Shown here piece by piece: positions 51,861 through 62,326 of a stretch of 64,000 bases of DNA. Under the pieces are notes generated by a model, which was not told where the DNA came from, made no database searches, and saw only the letters and a program-made list of their open reading frames with translations. Position numbers and translations under genes: made by a program. Source of the stretch: an uncultured Prevotellaceae bacterium. Its GTDB lineage: Bacteria; Bacteroidota; Bacteroidia; Bacteroidales; Bacteroidaceae. Each line of letters begins with the position of its first letter. Position 1 is the stretch's first letter. The DNA lies in contig CACXPX010000002.1 of assembly GCA_902769705.1 (NCBI GenBank), positions 1-64,000 on the forward strand, read 5' to 3'.

Positions 51861-54074
51861 ATGAGCAAATTCGACTATAAGAAAATCATGCCGCGCTACA
51901 GTGCCATCGCTATCGTGATGACATTGGTGGCCGTTGCTGTGGTGGGAAAGACGATGTACATCATGACCGCCAAGCGAGACTATTGGATGAAAGTGGCTGC
52001 TAAAGTGAAGAAAGACAGCGTCAGCGTGAAGCCTTCACGTGGAAACATTCTTTCATGCGATGGACAGTTGATGGCCTCGTCATTGCCCGAATTCAAGCTT
52101 TTCATGGACTTCGACGCCCTTCATAATGCCAACAACGACTCGCTCTGGGATTGCAAACTCGATAGCATCTGCATGGGATTGCACAACATCTTCCCAGAAA
52201 TGTCAGCTGAAGCTTTCCGCAAGCATCTGGATGAAGGACGCGCCAAGGTGAACAAAGATGGAAGCGTGGGCTCGCGCCACTGGCCTATTTGGAAAAAGCG
52301 TGTGGACTTCAACACTCTCCTCGAAGTGAAGGAACTGCCTGTATTCAATATGCCGTTGACTTATGAGAAAGTGGTTGACGAGTACGTCATAAAAGCATCG
52401 TTCAAGAGCGGATTCAACATCGAGGAATACAACTCACGCCAACGTCCGTTCGGTTCGGCAGCCCGCCGAACTATCGGCGACCTTTTCGGAAGTAAGGACT
52501 CAGCCCGCTACGGACTTGAACTGTCCTACGACTCTGTGTTGCGCGGCACCAACGGCATCATTCACCGCCGCAAAGTGCTCAACAAGTTCCTTGACATCAT
52601 GGACACTCCGCCCATCGATGGCGCAGATATCATCACCACTATCGACGTCGAGATGCAAGACTTGGCTGAGCGTGCAGTCATCGATGAACTGAAACTCATT
52701 AACGGAAACGTGGGTGTGGCCATCGTGATGGAAGTGCAGACAGGCGACATCAAAGCCATTGTGAACATGGAGAAATGCAGCGATGGTGAATACCGCGAAC
52801 TGAAAAACCACGCCGTGAGCGACCTTCTGGAACCGGGTTCTGTCTTCAAGACTGCCTCTATCTTGGTTTGCCTTGACGACGGAAAATGCGATACTACCAA
52901 ACGCGTGGAGACAGGTGGAGGCGTATGGCCTATGTACAAACGGCAGATGAAAGACCACAACTGGCGTAGGGGAGGCTATGGAATGCTGACTTTGCCACAA
53001 ACTTTGCATGTGAGTTCGAACATCGGTGTGAGCCGCATTGTCGATGAATATTATCACAGCCATCCAGAAAAGTTCGTGGAGGGACTCTGGCGCACAGGAC
53101 TTGCCGATGATTTGCACATTCCACTCGTAGGTTCAACACCAGCCAAAATACGTATGCCTCAAAAAGACAAGACTGGAAAATACTGGCTCAACTGGAGCGA
53201 TACCGCCCTACCCTGGATGTCTATCGGCTATGAGACTCAGGTGCCACCCATCTCCACGCTCACCTTCTACAACGCCATAGCCAACGATGGGCGCATGATG
53301 CAGCCACGCTTCGTGAAACAAATCGTAAAAGACGGAGAGGTGTTGATGGAATTTGAGCCCGTAGTGTTGCGTGAGCATATCGCCAAACCCACAACCATCA
53401 AGACGATGCAAACCATTTTGGAACAAGTGGTTAGCCAAGGACTTGGAAAGAAGGCTGGCTCGCCATCGTTCAAAGTTGCTGGAAAAACAGGAACCGCACA
53501 GATATGGACAGCGAGCGGTAAAACCGCTAATTATCTGTTATCGTTTGCTGGGTTCTTCCCCGCCGACGCACCACGCTATAGTTGCATCGTCTGCATTCAG
53601 AAGTCGGGATTGCCCGCATCCGGTGGCGGCATGAGTGGTGTGGTTTTCCACAACATCTCGGAAGGAATTATGGCGCAAGCGTTGAAACTCGATGTGAAAG
53701 ACGCCCGCGACTCCAGTACGATAACTATCCCCGATGTTAAAGACGGAAACATCCTAGCTGCTGACTACGTGTTACAACACTTGGGCGTGAAGTCAGACAT
53801 TGATTGGGGCGCCACCACTCCAAACAACAACACGACCATATGGGGGCGTGCTGAAAAAAATGCTAATAAAGGTGTTGCATTACGCCACGAGAAGTTGTCT
53901 GCTGACAGCGCAATGCCTAACGTTCACGGAATGGGTGCACGCGATGCTGTCTATCAGATTGAGAAGCGCGGAGTGAAAGTGGTACTGAAAGGACGGGGAA
54001 AAGTCACCAAGCAAAGCCTCTCGCCTGGTCAAGCCATCAAGAAAGGCGACATCTGCATGCTGACACTTGAATAA
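51861..54074 (+). CDS. ftsI: division-specific peptidoglycan transpeptidase (penicillin-binding protein 3) with C-terminal PASTA domains
   Basis: FtsI cross-links septal peptidoglycan. The 737-residue protein has an N-terminal membrane helix (about 14-33), a PBP dimerisation/pedestal region and a transpeptidase domain. Active-site motifs are SVFK (Ser327, Lys330), SSN (385-387) and KTG (542-544). Two PASTA domains follow at about 615-737 ([21 protein letters not shown] and [19 protein letters not shown]). C-terminal PASTA repeats on FtsI-type PBPs occur in Bacteroidetes and Gram-positives but not in E. coli. Positioned between ftsL and murE. Confidence 0.95.
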   Translation: MSKFDYKKIMPRYSAIAIVMTLVAVAVVGKTMYIMTAKRDYWMKVAAKVKKDSVSVKPSRGNILSCDGQLMASSLPEFKLFMDFDALHNANNDSLWDCKLDSICMGLHNIFPEMSAEAFRKHLDEGRAKVNKDGSVGSRHWPIWKKRVDFNTLLEVKELPVFNMPLTYEKVVDEYVIKASFKSGFNIEEYNSRQRPFGSAARRTIGDLFGSKDSARYGLELSYDSVLRGTNGIIHRRKVLNKFLDIMDTPPIDGADIITTIDVEMQDLAERAVIDELKLINGNVGVAIVMEVQTGDIKAIVNMEKCSDGEYRELKNHAVSDLLEPGSVFKTASILVCLDDGKCDTTKRVETGGGVWPMYKRQMKDHNWRRGGYGMLTLPQTLHVSSNIGVSRIVDEYYHSHPEKFVEGLWRTGLADDLHIPLVGSTPAKIRMPQKDKTGKYWLNWSDTALPWMSIGYETQVPPISTLTFYNAIANDGRMMQPRFVKQIVKDGEVLMEFEPVVLREHIAKPTTIKTMQTILEQVVSQGLGKKAGSPSFKVAGKTGTAQIWTASGKTANYLLSFAGFFPADAPRYSCIVCIQKSGLPASGGGMSGVVFHNISEGIMAQALKLDVKDARDSSTITIPDVKDGNILAADYVLQHLGVKSDIDWGATTPNNNTTIWGRAEKNANKGVALRHEKLSADSAMPNVHGMGARDAVYQIEKRGVKVVLKGRGKVTKQSLSPGQAIKKGDICMLTLE

Positions 54075-54100
54075 TAAAGCAAAAAGAAAACGACAGATAT

Positions 54101-55564
54101 ATGAAACTAAGCGAATTGCTCAAAAACATCAAGCCGACTGTCATCATCGGCGATACCGACATCGACATCACAGGCGTGAACATCGACTCACGACGTATTG
54201 CCGACGGTCATCTCTTCGTGGCTATGAAGGGTACACAGGTCGACGGACATAAGTTCATTGCCAAAGCTATCGAGCAGGGAGCCAAGGCCATTTTGTGTGA
54301 AGATTTGCCCGAAGACGCCAACAACCAACAAACATCAAACATCACCTACATACAAGTGCCATCTACTGAAGACGCTGTAGGCCGTGTGGCTACGCTCTTC
54401 TATGGCGACCCGTCAAAGAGACTAAAACTTGTGGGAGTCACCGGTACTAACGGTAAGACGACCATTGCCACGTTACTCTATAATATGTTCCGTAAGATGG
54501 GGCATCGTTGTGGTCTGCTCTCAACAGTCTGCAACTATGTTGAAGGCGAAGCCATCCCGGCCAGCCACACAACTCCCGACCCCATCGAGCTGAACGCCCT
54601 ACTTGCTAAAATGGTGGACGCAGGCTGCGAGTACGCCTTCATGGAGTGCTCCAGCCACGCCATCGCTCAGAAACGCATAGGCGGTCTGAACTTCACTGGC
54701 GGCTTGTTCACCAATCTCACTCGCGACCATTTGGACTATCATAAAACCTTCGAGAACTATCGCAACGCCAAGAAAGCGTTCTTCGATGCACTTCCGAAAG
54801 GCGCTTTCGCCATTACCAACGCCGACGATAAGAACGGCATGTTTATGGTTCAGAACACACGGGCTACAGTGAAGACTTACTCTACCCGTTCGATGGCCGA
54901 CTTCAAGGCACATATTCTGGAATGCCATTTCGAAGGCATGTATCTCGAAGTCGATGGACGTGAGGTGGGTGTGCAATTCATTGGCAAATTCAATGTGTCG
55001 AACCTGTTGGCTGTCTATGGTGCAGCCATCATGCTGGGCAAGAAACCCGAAGACGTGCTTCTCGTGATGAGCACGCTGAAAAGTGTCAACGGAAGGCTCG
55101 ACCCCGTTCGTTCACCCGAAGGATTCACCGCCATCGTTGACTATGCTCACACACCTGATGCTTTGGAGAATGTGCTCAACGCCATTCACGAAGTACTCAA
55201 CGGCAAAGGCCAGGTTATTACCGTTTGCGGAGCTGGTGGTAATCGCGATAAGGGAAAACGACCTCTCATGGCGCAAGAGGCTGTGCGTCAGAGCGACCGA
55301 GTCATCATCACAAGCGATAACCCACGATTCGAAGAGCCACAAGACATCATCAATGACATGCTTGCCGGCCTCAACGCCCAACAGATGAAAAAGGTGGTGA
55401 GCATTGTTGACCGCCGCGAAGCCATCCGTACGGCCTGCATGATGGCACAGAAAGGCGACGTGATACTCGTTGCTGGAAAGGGCCATGAGAATTATCAAGA
55501 AATCAAAGGTGTCAAGCACCACTTTGACGACAAGGAAGTGCTGAACGAAATATTCGCCCAATAA
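54101..55564 (+). CDS. murE: UDP-N-acetylmuramoyl-dipeptide ligase (adds meso-DAP or another diamino acid)
   Basis: MurE adds the third residue of the peptide stem. The 487-residue protein has the N-terminal [24 protein letters not shown], the ATPase P-loop [16 protein letters not shown] near residue 115, [20 protein letters not shown] and C-terminal [19 protein letters not shown]. The DNPR motif marks MurE enzymes that use meso-diaminopimelate. This is the usual choice in Bacteroidales. The upstream gap to ftsI is 26 nt. Confidence 0.96.
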   Translation: MKLSELLKNIKPTVIIGDTDIDITGVNIDSRRIADGHLFVAMKGTQVDGHKFIAKAIEQGAKAILCEDLPEDANNQQTSNITYIQVPSTEDAVGRVATLFYGDPSKRLKLVGVTGTNGKTTIATLLYNMFRKMGHRCGLLSTVCNYVEGEAIPASHTTPDPIELNALLAKMVDAGCEYAFMECSSHAIAQKRIGGLNFTGGLFTNLTRDHLDYHKTFENYRNAKKAFFDALPKGAFAITNADDKNGMFMVQNTRATVKTYSTRSMADFKAHILECHFEGMYLEVDGREVGVQFIGKFNVSNLLAVYGAAIMLGKKPEDVLLVMSTLKSVNGRLDPVRSPEGFTAIVDYAHTPDALENVLNAIHEVLNGKGQVITVCGAGGNRDKGKRPLMAQEAVRQSDRVIITSDNPRFEEPQDIINDMLAGLNAQQMKKVVSIVDRREAIRTACMMAQKGDVILVAGKGHENYQEIKGVKHHFDDKEVLNEIFAQ

Positions 55565-55592
55565 TTGAAAACAAAAAAAGACAAAGATATTT

Positions 55593-56897
55593 ATGCTTTA
55601 CTATCTTTTCCGCTTTCTCGAGCAATATCAAATACCCGGCTCCCACATGTGGCAATACATCTCGTTCCGGTCGTTGCTCACACTCATTCTATCGCTACTC
55701 ATCTCTGCGTGGTTCGGCGAAAGATTCATCAAATACATGAAGCGCCACAACTTCAAAGAAGCGGCGCGCGATGAAATCATCGACCCGTTCGGCGAAAAGA
55801 AGAAGAACGTCCCCTCCATGGGTGGCATCATCATCATCGTCAGCATCCTGGTACCCGTCTTGCTGCTGGGCCGTATGCGCAACATTTATCTGCTGCTCAT
55901 GATCGTCACCACCATGTGGTTGGGATTCCTGGGATTCCTCGACGACTACAAGAAGCGCAAGAACAAAGAAGGACTGAAGGGCAAATACAAGATCGTGGGA
56001 CAAGTGAGCATCGGACTCATCGTGGGACTCGTCTTATGGGCAAGCCCCGACGCAAAAATCAACGAGAACATATCGACCGAGCGCCAAGGAATAGAGACCG
56101 TTGTGACGCATAAGTCAGAGTCAGTGAAATCGTTGAAAACCACCATCCCATTCGTGAAGAACCATAATCTCGACTACTCCAACATCATGGGGTTCTGCGG
56201 AAAATACAAGAACGCTGCAGGATGGGTGTTGTTCGTGTTATTGACCATCTTCATTGTGACAGCCGTCTCCAATGGCGCCAACCTCAACGACGGCATGGAC
56301 GGCATGTGTGCCGGCAACGCGGCCATCATAGGCGTCGCCCTGGGCATATTGGCCTATGTGTCAAGCCATATTGAATACGCTTCCTACTTGAACATCATGT
56401 ATATTCCTGGCTCGCAGGAACTTGTGGTATTCCTCTGTGCCTTCATTGGAGCCATGATTGGTTTCCTTTGGTATAATGCTTACCCCGCGCAAGTGTTCAT
56501 GGGCGACACCGGCTCGCTGACGATTGGCGGCATCATCGGCGTTTGCGCCGTCATCATCCACAAAGAACTGATGCTCCCCATTCTGTGCGGAATCTTCTTT
56601 GTGGAAAGCGTGAGTGTCATCATGCAAGCCTACGTTCCACGTATGTACAAGTCATACTGCAAGTTGCGCCACAAACCAGTGAGAACGGTAAGGCCGTTCC
56701 GTGCCACCCCGCTGCACGACACATTCCGCAAGACAAACATGCAAGTGCTCAGGACAATGGCCAGATATAAAGTGGATGGCATCTGGCTCTATAATTGGCC
56801 ACAACGCCTGTTCCACGAATCGAAAATCACCGTACGCTTCTGGATTACCACCATCATCTTGGCTGCTTTGGCCATCATCACTCTGAAAATAAGATAG
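55593..56897 (+). CDS. mraY: phospho-N-acetylmuramoyl-pentapeptide transferase
   Basis: MraY moves phospho-MurNAc-pentapeptide onto undecaprenyl phosphate, forming lipid I. The 434-residue protein has about ten membrane helices. Visible motifs are PSMGG near residue 72 and FLDDYKK near 115, then VTAVSNGANLNDGMDG with the metal-binding Asp region and FMGDTGSLTIGG. Compared with the roughly 360-residue E. coli protein there is an extra extramembrane segment of about 50-60 residues near positions 150-205 (DAKINENISTERQGIETV...). A longer loop here is common in Bacteroidetes MraY. The gene is followed by array G before murD. Confidence 0.95.
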   Translation: MLYYLFRFLEQYQIPGSHMWQYISFRSLLTLILSLLISAWFGERFIKYMKRHNFKEAARDEIIDPFGEKKKNVPSMGGIIIIVSILVPVLLLGRMRNIYLLLMIVTTMWLGFLGFLDDYKKRKNKEGLKGKYKIVGQVSIGLIVGLVLWASPDAKINENISTERQGIETVVTHKSESVKSLKTTIPFVKNHNLDYSNIMGFCGKYKNAAGWVLFVLLTIFIVTAVSNGANLNDGMDGMCAGNAAIIGVALGILAYVSSHIEYASYLNIMYIPGSQELVVFLCAFIGAMIGFLWYNAYPAQVFMGDTGSLTIGGIIGVCAVIIHKELMLPILCGIFFVESVSVIMQAYVPRMYKSYCKLRHKPVRTVRPFRATPLHDTFRKTNMQVLRTMARYKVDGIWLYNWPQRLFHESKITVRFWITTIILAALAIITLKIR

Positions 56898-56934
56898 TTA
56901 CAATATAAAACAACAACAAACGGCAAATAAAGAA

Positions 56935-57041
56935 TGCAAAGCTATGCTCTAGTGCAGTAAAATAATTTATTTTATCGAGTAAAATAATTTATTTTGGTGA
57001 GTAAATTAATTTATTTTACAATGGAAAATAATTTATTTTAC
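56935..57041. repeat. array G: five palindromes at exact 22-bp period, inside the dcw cluster
   Basis: Units start at 56935, 56957, 56979, 57001 and 57023. The last four are AT-only-cored palindromes near GTAAAATAATTTATTTTAT; unit 3 is GTAAATTAATTTATTTTAC, and its mirror arms of nine bases flank one central base. The first unit carries AAAGCTATGCT, the core shared with arrays A and F. Spacers are 3 nt. The array fills most of the 178-nt gap between mraY and murD, where other dcw gaps are mostly below 100 nt, and would be transcribed if the cluster is one operon. Confidence 0.9.
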
Positions 57042-57075
57042 AACACGAAAGCAATGCAATGGAGACACCAAAGAT

Positions 57076-58416
57076 ATGGAATTGAAGAATAAGATAGTAG
57101 TTCTGGGAGCAGCAGAGAGCGGTGCAGGTGCAGCCGTGCTGGCCAAGAAGCAAGGATTCGACGTGTTTGTTTCAGACATGTCGTCCATCAAAGACAAATA
57201 CAAGAAGATGCTCGACGACCACGAAATTGAATGGGAAGAAGGGCATCACACCGAAGAGCGCATCCTTGAAGCCGATGAAATCATCAAAAGTCCGGGCATT
57301 CCGAAGGAAGCACCCATCGTTCGCAAAGCTATTGAACGAGGCATCGGCATCATCAGCGAAATTGAATTCGCCGGACGCTACACCAACTCGAAGATGATTT
57401 GTATCACGGGTTCGAACGGAAAGACCACAACAACATCGCTCATCTACCACATCTTCCGCAATGCGGGATACGATGCTGGGCTGGCTGGAAACATAGGAAA
57501 CTCGCTGGCGTTGCAAGTGGCTGAGGATCCGCACGAATATTATATCATCGAGTTGTCGTCGTTCCAACTGGACAACATGTACGACTTCCGTGCCAATATC
57601 GCCATCTTGCTGAACATCACACCCGACCACTTGGACCGCTACGACAACTGCATGCAGAACTATGTGGACTCGAAGATGAGGATTACACAAAACCAAACTG
57701 AGCAAGACGCATTCATTTATTGGAACGATGACCCCATCATACGCCGCGAACTCGAAAAATACGACATCAAGGCCATGATGTGCCCATTCTCTGAAATCAA
57801 GGAGCACGGCTCCATCGGATATATCGAAGAGGGACAATACAAGATAGAGAAGCCCACACCGTTCAACATGGAACAGGAGGAACTCTCACTCACCGGTAAG
57901 CATAACATCTATAACTCGTTGGCCGCCGGTATTGCTTCAAACATCGCGGGAATCAGGAAAGAGGTTATTCGCAAGAGTCTTTCCGACTTCCCCGGTGTGG
58001 AGCATAGATTGGAAAAAGTGTGCAAAGTGGGTGGCGTTCAATACGTTAACGACTCGAAAGCCACTAACGTAGATGCCTGCTGGTATGCATTGGAGAGCAT
58101 GAAGACGCCCACTATATTAATAATAGGTGGAAAAGACAAGGGCAACGACTATAGTCCCATCATGGATCTGGTGAAGCAGAAGTGCAAAGCGCTGGTTTAT
58201 CTGGGAGCCGACAACAAGAAGTTGCACGACAACTTCGATGCTCTTGGGTTGCCCATTCGCGACACTCACTCTATGCGTGAATGCGTTGAAGCATGCTATG
58301 AATTGGCTTCGCCAGGCGACACCGTGCTTCTTTCGCCCTGCTGCGCCTCGTTCGACCTGTTCAAGAATATGGAAGACCGCGGCGAACAGTTCAAGACACT
58401 GGTGAGAAATCTATAA
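57076..58416 (+). CDS. murD: UDP-N-acetylmuramoyl-L-alanine--D-glutamate ligase
   Basis: MurD adds D-glutamate to UDP-MurNAc-L-Ala. The 446-residue protein has the N-terminal nucleotide-binding fold (KIVVLGAAESGAGAAVLAKKQGF), the P-loop ITGSNGKTTTTSL near residue 113, and LDNMYDFRANIAILLNITPDHLDRYDNC. The C-terminal motifs are YVNDSKATNVDACWYALESM and LLSPCCASFDLFKNMEDRGEQF. It follows array G, so its expression could depend on read-through or on an internal start. Confidence 0.96.
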   Translation: MELKNKIVVLGAAESGAGAAVLAKKQGFDVFVSDMSSIKDKYKKMLDDHEIEWEEGHHTEERILEADEIIKSPGIPKEAPIVRKAIERGIGIISEIEFAGRYTNSKMICITGSNGKTTTTSLIYHIFRNAGYDAGLAGNIGNSLALQVAEDPHEYYIIELSSFQLDNMYDFRANIAILLNITPDHLDRYDNCMQNYVDSKMRITQNQTEQDAFIYWNDDPIIRRELEKYDIKAMMCPFSEIKEHGSIGYIEEGQYKIEKPTPFNMEQEELSLTGKHNIYNSLAAGIASNIAGIRKEVIRKSLSDFPGVEHRLEKVCKVGGVQYVNDSKATNVDACWYALESMKTPTILIIGGKDKGNDYSPIMDLVKQKCKALVYLGADNKKLHDNFDALGLPIRDTHSMRECVEACYELASPGDTVLLSPCCASFDLFKNMEDRGEQFKTLVRNL

Positions 58417-58503
58417 ATCGTTGAGCCATAATCGGAAAGGCAAACTATTATAGAAAACGGACAACCTGAACAAAAAAGGCAAAACTGGAAAAAAGAAACG
58501 ATA

Positions 58504-59772
58504 ATGAACAAGACTCTTGGCAATCTTTTCAAAGGCGACAAGGTGATATGGATGGTTTTCTTCTTCCTCTGCATCATCAGCGTGGTTGAGGTCTATTCGG
58601 CTTCATCACAACTGACGTACAAAGGCGGAAACTATATGGCTCCTGTCATCAAGCACATCGGAATCCTGTTGCTGGGCATCGCGGCCATGATTGTGACGCT
58701 GAATGTCAAGTGCAAATACTTCAAGATTCTCACACCTTTCCTGCTCATCATGTCTATTCTGATGCTTATTTGGGCGTTAGTGGGTGGGCATGATGCCAAC
58801 GATGCTTCGCGCTGGGTGGGATTCATGGGAATGAAATTCCAGCCTTCTGAGATAGCAAAAGGAACGCTTGTGCTGGCCACAGCACAGATATTGAGCGCCA
58901 TGCAAACTGAAAAAGGTGCCGACAAGAATGCTTTCAAATACATCCTCATTGTTTGCGCCTGCATCGTGCCGCTCATCTTCTTCGAGAACTTCTCCACCGC
59001 TGCGCTCATCTGCGCCGTCATCTTCATGATGATGATCATCGGCAGAGTTCCCATGCAACAATTGGGGAAACTGTTGGGAGTGGTTGTTTTGGCAGCTGTT
59101 CTGGCGTTGGGAATGATTTGGTTCTTAGGCAATAGTGCTGAAGCTCAAGACTCCAAAACATTGACCGAAACTTCTGCATCCGCCAAAGACGAAAAGCCCA
59201 GCAAACTTGCAAAGGTTTTCCACCGTTTCGGCACGTGGAAGGCACGCATTGAGAAATTCTCCGACAACAAATACATCAGTCCTGAAAATGTGGACCTCGA
59301 CAAAGACGGTCAAGTTGCTTATGCCAACATCGCTATCGCCTCATCGAATGTTTTGGGCAAAGGCCCGGGCAACTCTGTGGAACGCGACTTCCTGTCGCAA
59401 GCTTTCTCTGACTTCATCTACGCCATCATCATCGAAGAGATGGGCATCATCGGAGCGGTGGCCGTTGCATTCCTTTATATTGTGCTGCTATTCCGCACGG
59501 GACGCATTGCCAACCGATGCGAAAACAATTTCCCCGCTTTCCTCGCTATGGGATTGGCGTTGCTTCTTGTAACACAGGCATTATTCAATATGTGTGTGGC
59601 TGTCGGACTTGCACCCGTCACCGGACAACCGCTGCCACTTATTAGTAAAGGTGGTACGTCAACCGTCATCAACTGTATCTATGTGGGCGTCATACTGAGC
59701 ATCAGCCGAACAGCCAAAAAGAAAAGCGAGGACCGTTATGAAATGCCTATTCCCGCAAAGTCGGCAGCATGA
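58504..59772 (+). CDS. ftsW: septal peptidoglycan polymerase (SEDS glycosyltransferase)
   Basis: FtsW polymerises glycan strands at the septum in partnership with FtsI. The 422-residue protein has about ten membrane helices, with SRWVGFMGMKFQPSEIAKGTLVL (first conserved loop) and the late motif GLAPVTGQPLPLISKGGTS. The extracytoplasmic loop between, residues about 215-280, is long and polar. It has the usual place between murD and murG. An RBS is not obvious. Confidence 0.95.
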   Translation: MNKTLGNLFKGDKVIWMVFFFLCIISVVEVYSASSQLTYKGGNYMAPVIKHIGILLLGIAAMIVTLNVKCKYFKILTPFLLIMSILMLIWALVGGHDANDASRWVGFMGMKFQPSEIAKGTLVLATAQILSAMQTEKGADKNAFKYILIVCACIVPLIFFENFSTAALICAVIFMMMIIGRVPMQQLGKLLGVVVLAAVLALGMIWFLGNSAEAQDSKTLTETSASAKDEKPSKLAKVFHRFGTWKARIEKFSDNKYISPENVDLDKDGQVAYANIAIASSNVLGKGPGNSVERDFLSQAFSDFIYAIIIEEMGIIGAVAVAFLYIVLLFRTGRIANRCENNFPAFLAMGLALLLVTQALFNMCVAVGLAPVTGQPLPLISKGGTSTVINCIYVGVILSISRTAKKKSEDRYEMPIPAKSAA

Positions 59773-59806
59773 AAATTGAAAGATTGAAGAATTAAAAAAC
59801 TTAAAT

Positions 59807-60919
59807 ATGGACAACGAATTAAGAATCATTATAAGCGGTGGCGGCACGGGAGGCCACATCTTCCCAGCCGTCTCTATAGCTAACGCCATCATGGCTTTGC
59901 GCCCTGATGCTAAAATCTTGTTCGTAGGAGCCGAAGGACGCATGGAAATGCAACGAGTGCCGGCGGCCGGCTATGAAATCAAGGGTCTGCCCATCTGCGG
60001 TTTCAATCGCGAGAACTTGCTGAAGAACATCACCCTGCCTTTTAAAATGTGGAAAAGCGACCGCATCGTCAAGGGCATTCTGAAAGAGTTCCGCCCGATG
60101 GCAGCTGTGGGTGTTGGCGGCTATGCGAGTTTCCCCACGCTAAAAGCTGCTGCATCTAAAGGAATCCCCTGCCTCATTCAGGAGCAAAACTCCTTTGCCG
60201 GAAAGGCTAATAAGATTCTTGGCAAGAAGGCGGCAAAGATATGCGTTGCCTATGAAGGGATGGAGCGCTTCTTCCCTGCCGACCGCATCCTGATGACAGG
60301 TAACCCTGTACGACAGGCATTGCTCGAAACGACCATTTCGCGCGACGATGCCATCCGCTCATTCGGGCTCGACCCACAACGCAAAACCATTCTGCTTGTC
60401 GGTGGAAGCCTAGGAGCTCGCACCATTAACGAGAGCGTTTTGCAACATCTCGACCTCGTACGCCAATCCGATGTGCAGTTCATCTGGCAGACAGGCAAAT
60501 ACTACAGCGCACAAATTGCCGAACGACTGAAAGAACTGGGGAAACCCGACAACTTGATTGTCACCGACTTCATCAGCGATATGGGTGCTGCCTACAAAGC
60601 TGCTGACTTGGTCATCAGCCGTTCCGGAGCCAGCAGCATCAGCGAATTCTGCCTCTTGGGTAAAGCTGTGATTCTGGTACCCAGCCCCAATGTTGCGGAA
60701 GACCACCAGACAAAAAACACGATGGCATTGGTCAACAAAGACGCTGCCATTTATGTGAAAGACTCAGAGGCTCCTGGCGTCTTGCTCGAAAAGGCCATCG
60801 CCACCGTAAACGACAAAGAACGGCTTGAAACATTGAAGACAAATATCTTGAAACTGGCTTTGCCCGACTCGGCAAAAATCATTGCCGAAGAAGTCATCCG
60901 ACTGGCAACAACCAAATAA
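59807..60919 (+). CDS. murG: lipid II-forming N-acetylglucosaminyltransferase
   Basis: MurG adds GlcNAc to lipid I on the inner face of the membrane, giving lipid II. The 370-residue protein begins with RIIISGGGTGGHIFPAVSIANAI, the glycine-rich family signature. It has GGYASFPTLKAAASKGIPCLIQEQNSFAGKANKIL, the UDP-binding region VLVGGSLGARTINE-like sequence, and SRSGASSISEFCLLGKAVILVPSPNVAEDHQTKN. The intergenic gap before it holds short near-repeats of GAAAATTGAAAGATTGAAG type, which are common filler in this group. Confidence 0.96.
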   Translation: MDNELRIIISGGGTGGHIFPAVSIANAIMALRPDAKILFVGAEGRMEMQRVPAAGYEIKGLPICGFNRENLLKNITLPFKMWKSDRIVKGILKEFRPMAAVGVGGYASFPTLKAAASKGIPCLIQEQNSFAGKANKILGKKAAKICVAYEGMERFFPADRILMTGNPVRQALLETTISRDDAIRSFGLDPQRKTILLVGGSLGARTINESVLQHLDLVRQSDVQFIWQTGKYYSAQIAERLKELGKPDNLIVTDFISDMGAAYKAADLVISRSGASSISEFCLLGKAVILVPSPNVAEDHQTKNTMALVNKDAAIYVKDSEAPGVLLEKAIATVNDKERLETLKTNILKLALPDSAKIIAEEVIRLATTK

Positions 60920-60931
60920 CGACACAACGAA

Positions 60932-62308
60932 ATGGAAATTAAAAACATCAAAGCAGTATATTTCATCGGAGCCGGTGGCATCGGCATGAGCGCCATCGCC
61001 CGATATTTCATCAAAGAAGGACTGGTGGTTGGCGGCTACGACAAGACTCCAAGCGAACTGACAAAGCGCCTGGAGAAAGAAGGCATGATCATCCACTACG
61101 AAGAGAACGTTGACGAAATCCCTCATGCTTGCAAGAATCCCGCTTCTTGCTTGGTCATCTATACTCCTGCCATCCCCAATGATCACAAGGAACTGGTCTA
61201 CTTCCGCGAAAATGGTTTTGAAATACAAAAACGGGCACAAGTGCTGGGAACATTAACCCGCAAGTATAAAGGACTTTGCGTCGCTGGAACACACGGAAAG
61301 ACCACCACGTCAACCATGTGTGCCCACATCATGAACCAAAGCCATTTGGAATGCAACGCCTTCCTCGGCGGCATCTCCAAGAACTACGGCACCAACTACC
61401 TGCTCTCCGACAACAGCGAGTTTGTGGTCATCGAAGCCGACGAGTTCGACCGCTCGTTCCATTGGCTGCATCCCTGGATGACAGTCATCACCAGCACCGA
61501 CCCCGACCATCTTGACATCTACAAGACGAAAGAGGCCTATCTGGAAAGTTTCCGCCACTACACCACGCTCATCCAGCCTGGTGGTGCCCTTATCATCCAT
61601 TGCGATTTGGAGATGAAACCCAACGTTGGAGCCGATGTGAGAACCTATGAATATAGTCTCGACAAAGGCGACTTCCATGCTGAGAACATCAGAATCGGTA
61701 ACGGAGAAATCACTTTCGATTTTGTGTCGCCCATCGAGAACATCAAGAACATACAACTCGGACATCCTGTTCCTATCAATGTTGAAAATGCTGTCGCCGC
61801 TATGGCTATGGCACAACTTAACGGTTGCAACGCTGAGGAACTGCGCTACGGCATGAAGACCTATCACGGGGTGGAACGCCGCTTCGACTTCAAGATCAAG
61901 GACGAGCGCCATGTGCTGATTTCCGACTATGCCCACCACCCGAAAGAAATATTCCAAAGTGCACGGAGCATACGTCAACTCTATAATAACCGCAAGATAA
62001 CGGCCATATTCCAGCCGCATCTCTATACTCGCACCCGCGACTTCTACCGCGACTTTGCCGAGGCACTTAGCCAACTCGACGAAGTGATTCTCACCAACAT
62101 CTACCCCGCACGCGAAGAGCCTATCCCCGGAGTAACCAGCCAACTCATCTACGACAATCTGCGGCCTGGCATCGAGCGCAGCCTCATCAACAAAGACGAT
62201 GTGCTCGACTTGATCAAGAGTCGTGATTTCGACGTACTGGTAATTCTCGGAGCGGGAGATCTCGACAACTATGTACCCCAAATCGCAAAGATCATCAACA
62301 GCAAATAA
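60932..62308 (+). CDS. murC: UDP-N-acetylmuramate--L-alanine ligase
   Basis: MurC attaches L-alanine to UDP-MurNAc, the first step of the peptide stem. The 458-residue protein has the N-terminal dinucleotide-like fold (AVYFIGAGGIGMSAIARYFIKEG), the P-loop VAGTHGKTTTSTMC near residue 113, YLLSDNSEFVVIEADEFDRSFHWLHP, and HHGVERRFDFK-type substrate contacts. C-terminal DEVILTNIYPAREEPIPG is also present. It follows murG by 12 nt and precedes ftsQ by 18 nt. Confidence 0.96.
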   Translation: MEIKNIKAVYFIGAGGIGMSAIARYFIKEGLVVGGYDKTPSELTKRLEKEGMIIHYEENVDEIPHACKNPASCLVIYTPAIPNDHKELVYFRENGFEIQKRAQVLGTLTRKYKGLCVAGTHGKTTTSTMCAHIMNQSHLECNAFLGGISKNYGTNYLLSDNSEFVVIEADEFDRSFHWLHPWMTVITSTDPDHLDIYKTKEAYLESFRHYTTLIQPGGALIIHCDLEMKPNVGADVRTYEYSLDKGDFHAENIRIGNGEITFDFVSPIENIKNIQLGHPVPINVENAVAAMAMAQLNGCNAEELRYGMKTYHGVERRFDFKIKDERHVLISDYAHHPKEIFQSARSIRQLYNNRKITAIFQPHLYTRTRDFYRDFAEALSQLDEVILTNIYPAREEPIPGVTSQLIYDNLRPGIERSLINKDDVLDLIKSRDFDVLVILGAGDLDNYVPQIAKIINSK

Positions 62309-62326
62309 TTCCATCGACGCCCCATA

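Noticed and set aside
21295-57041. CRISPR array
   Set aside because: The repeats are 19 nt with 3-nt spacers, the units are palindromic and no cas gene is present, so spacing and structure do not fit CRISPR.
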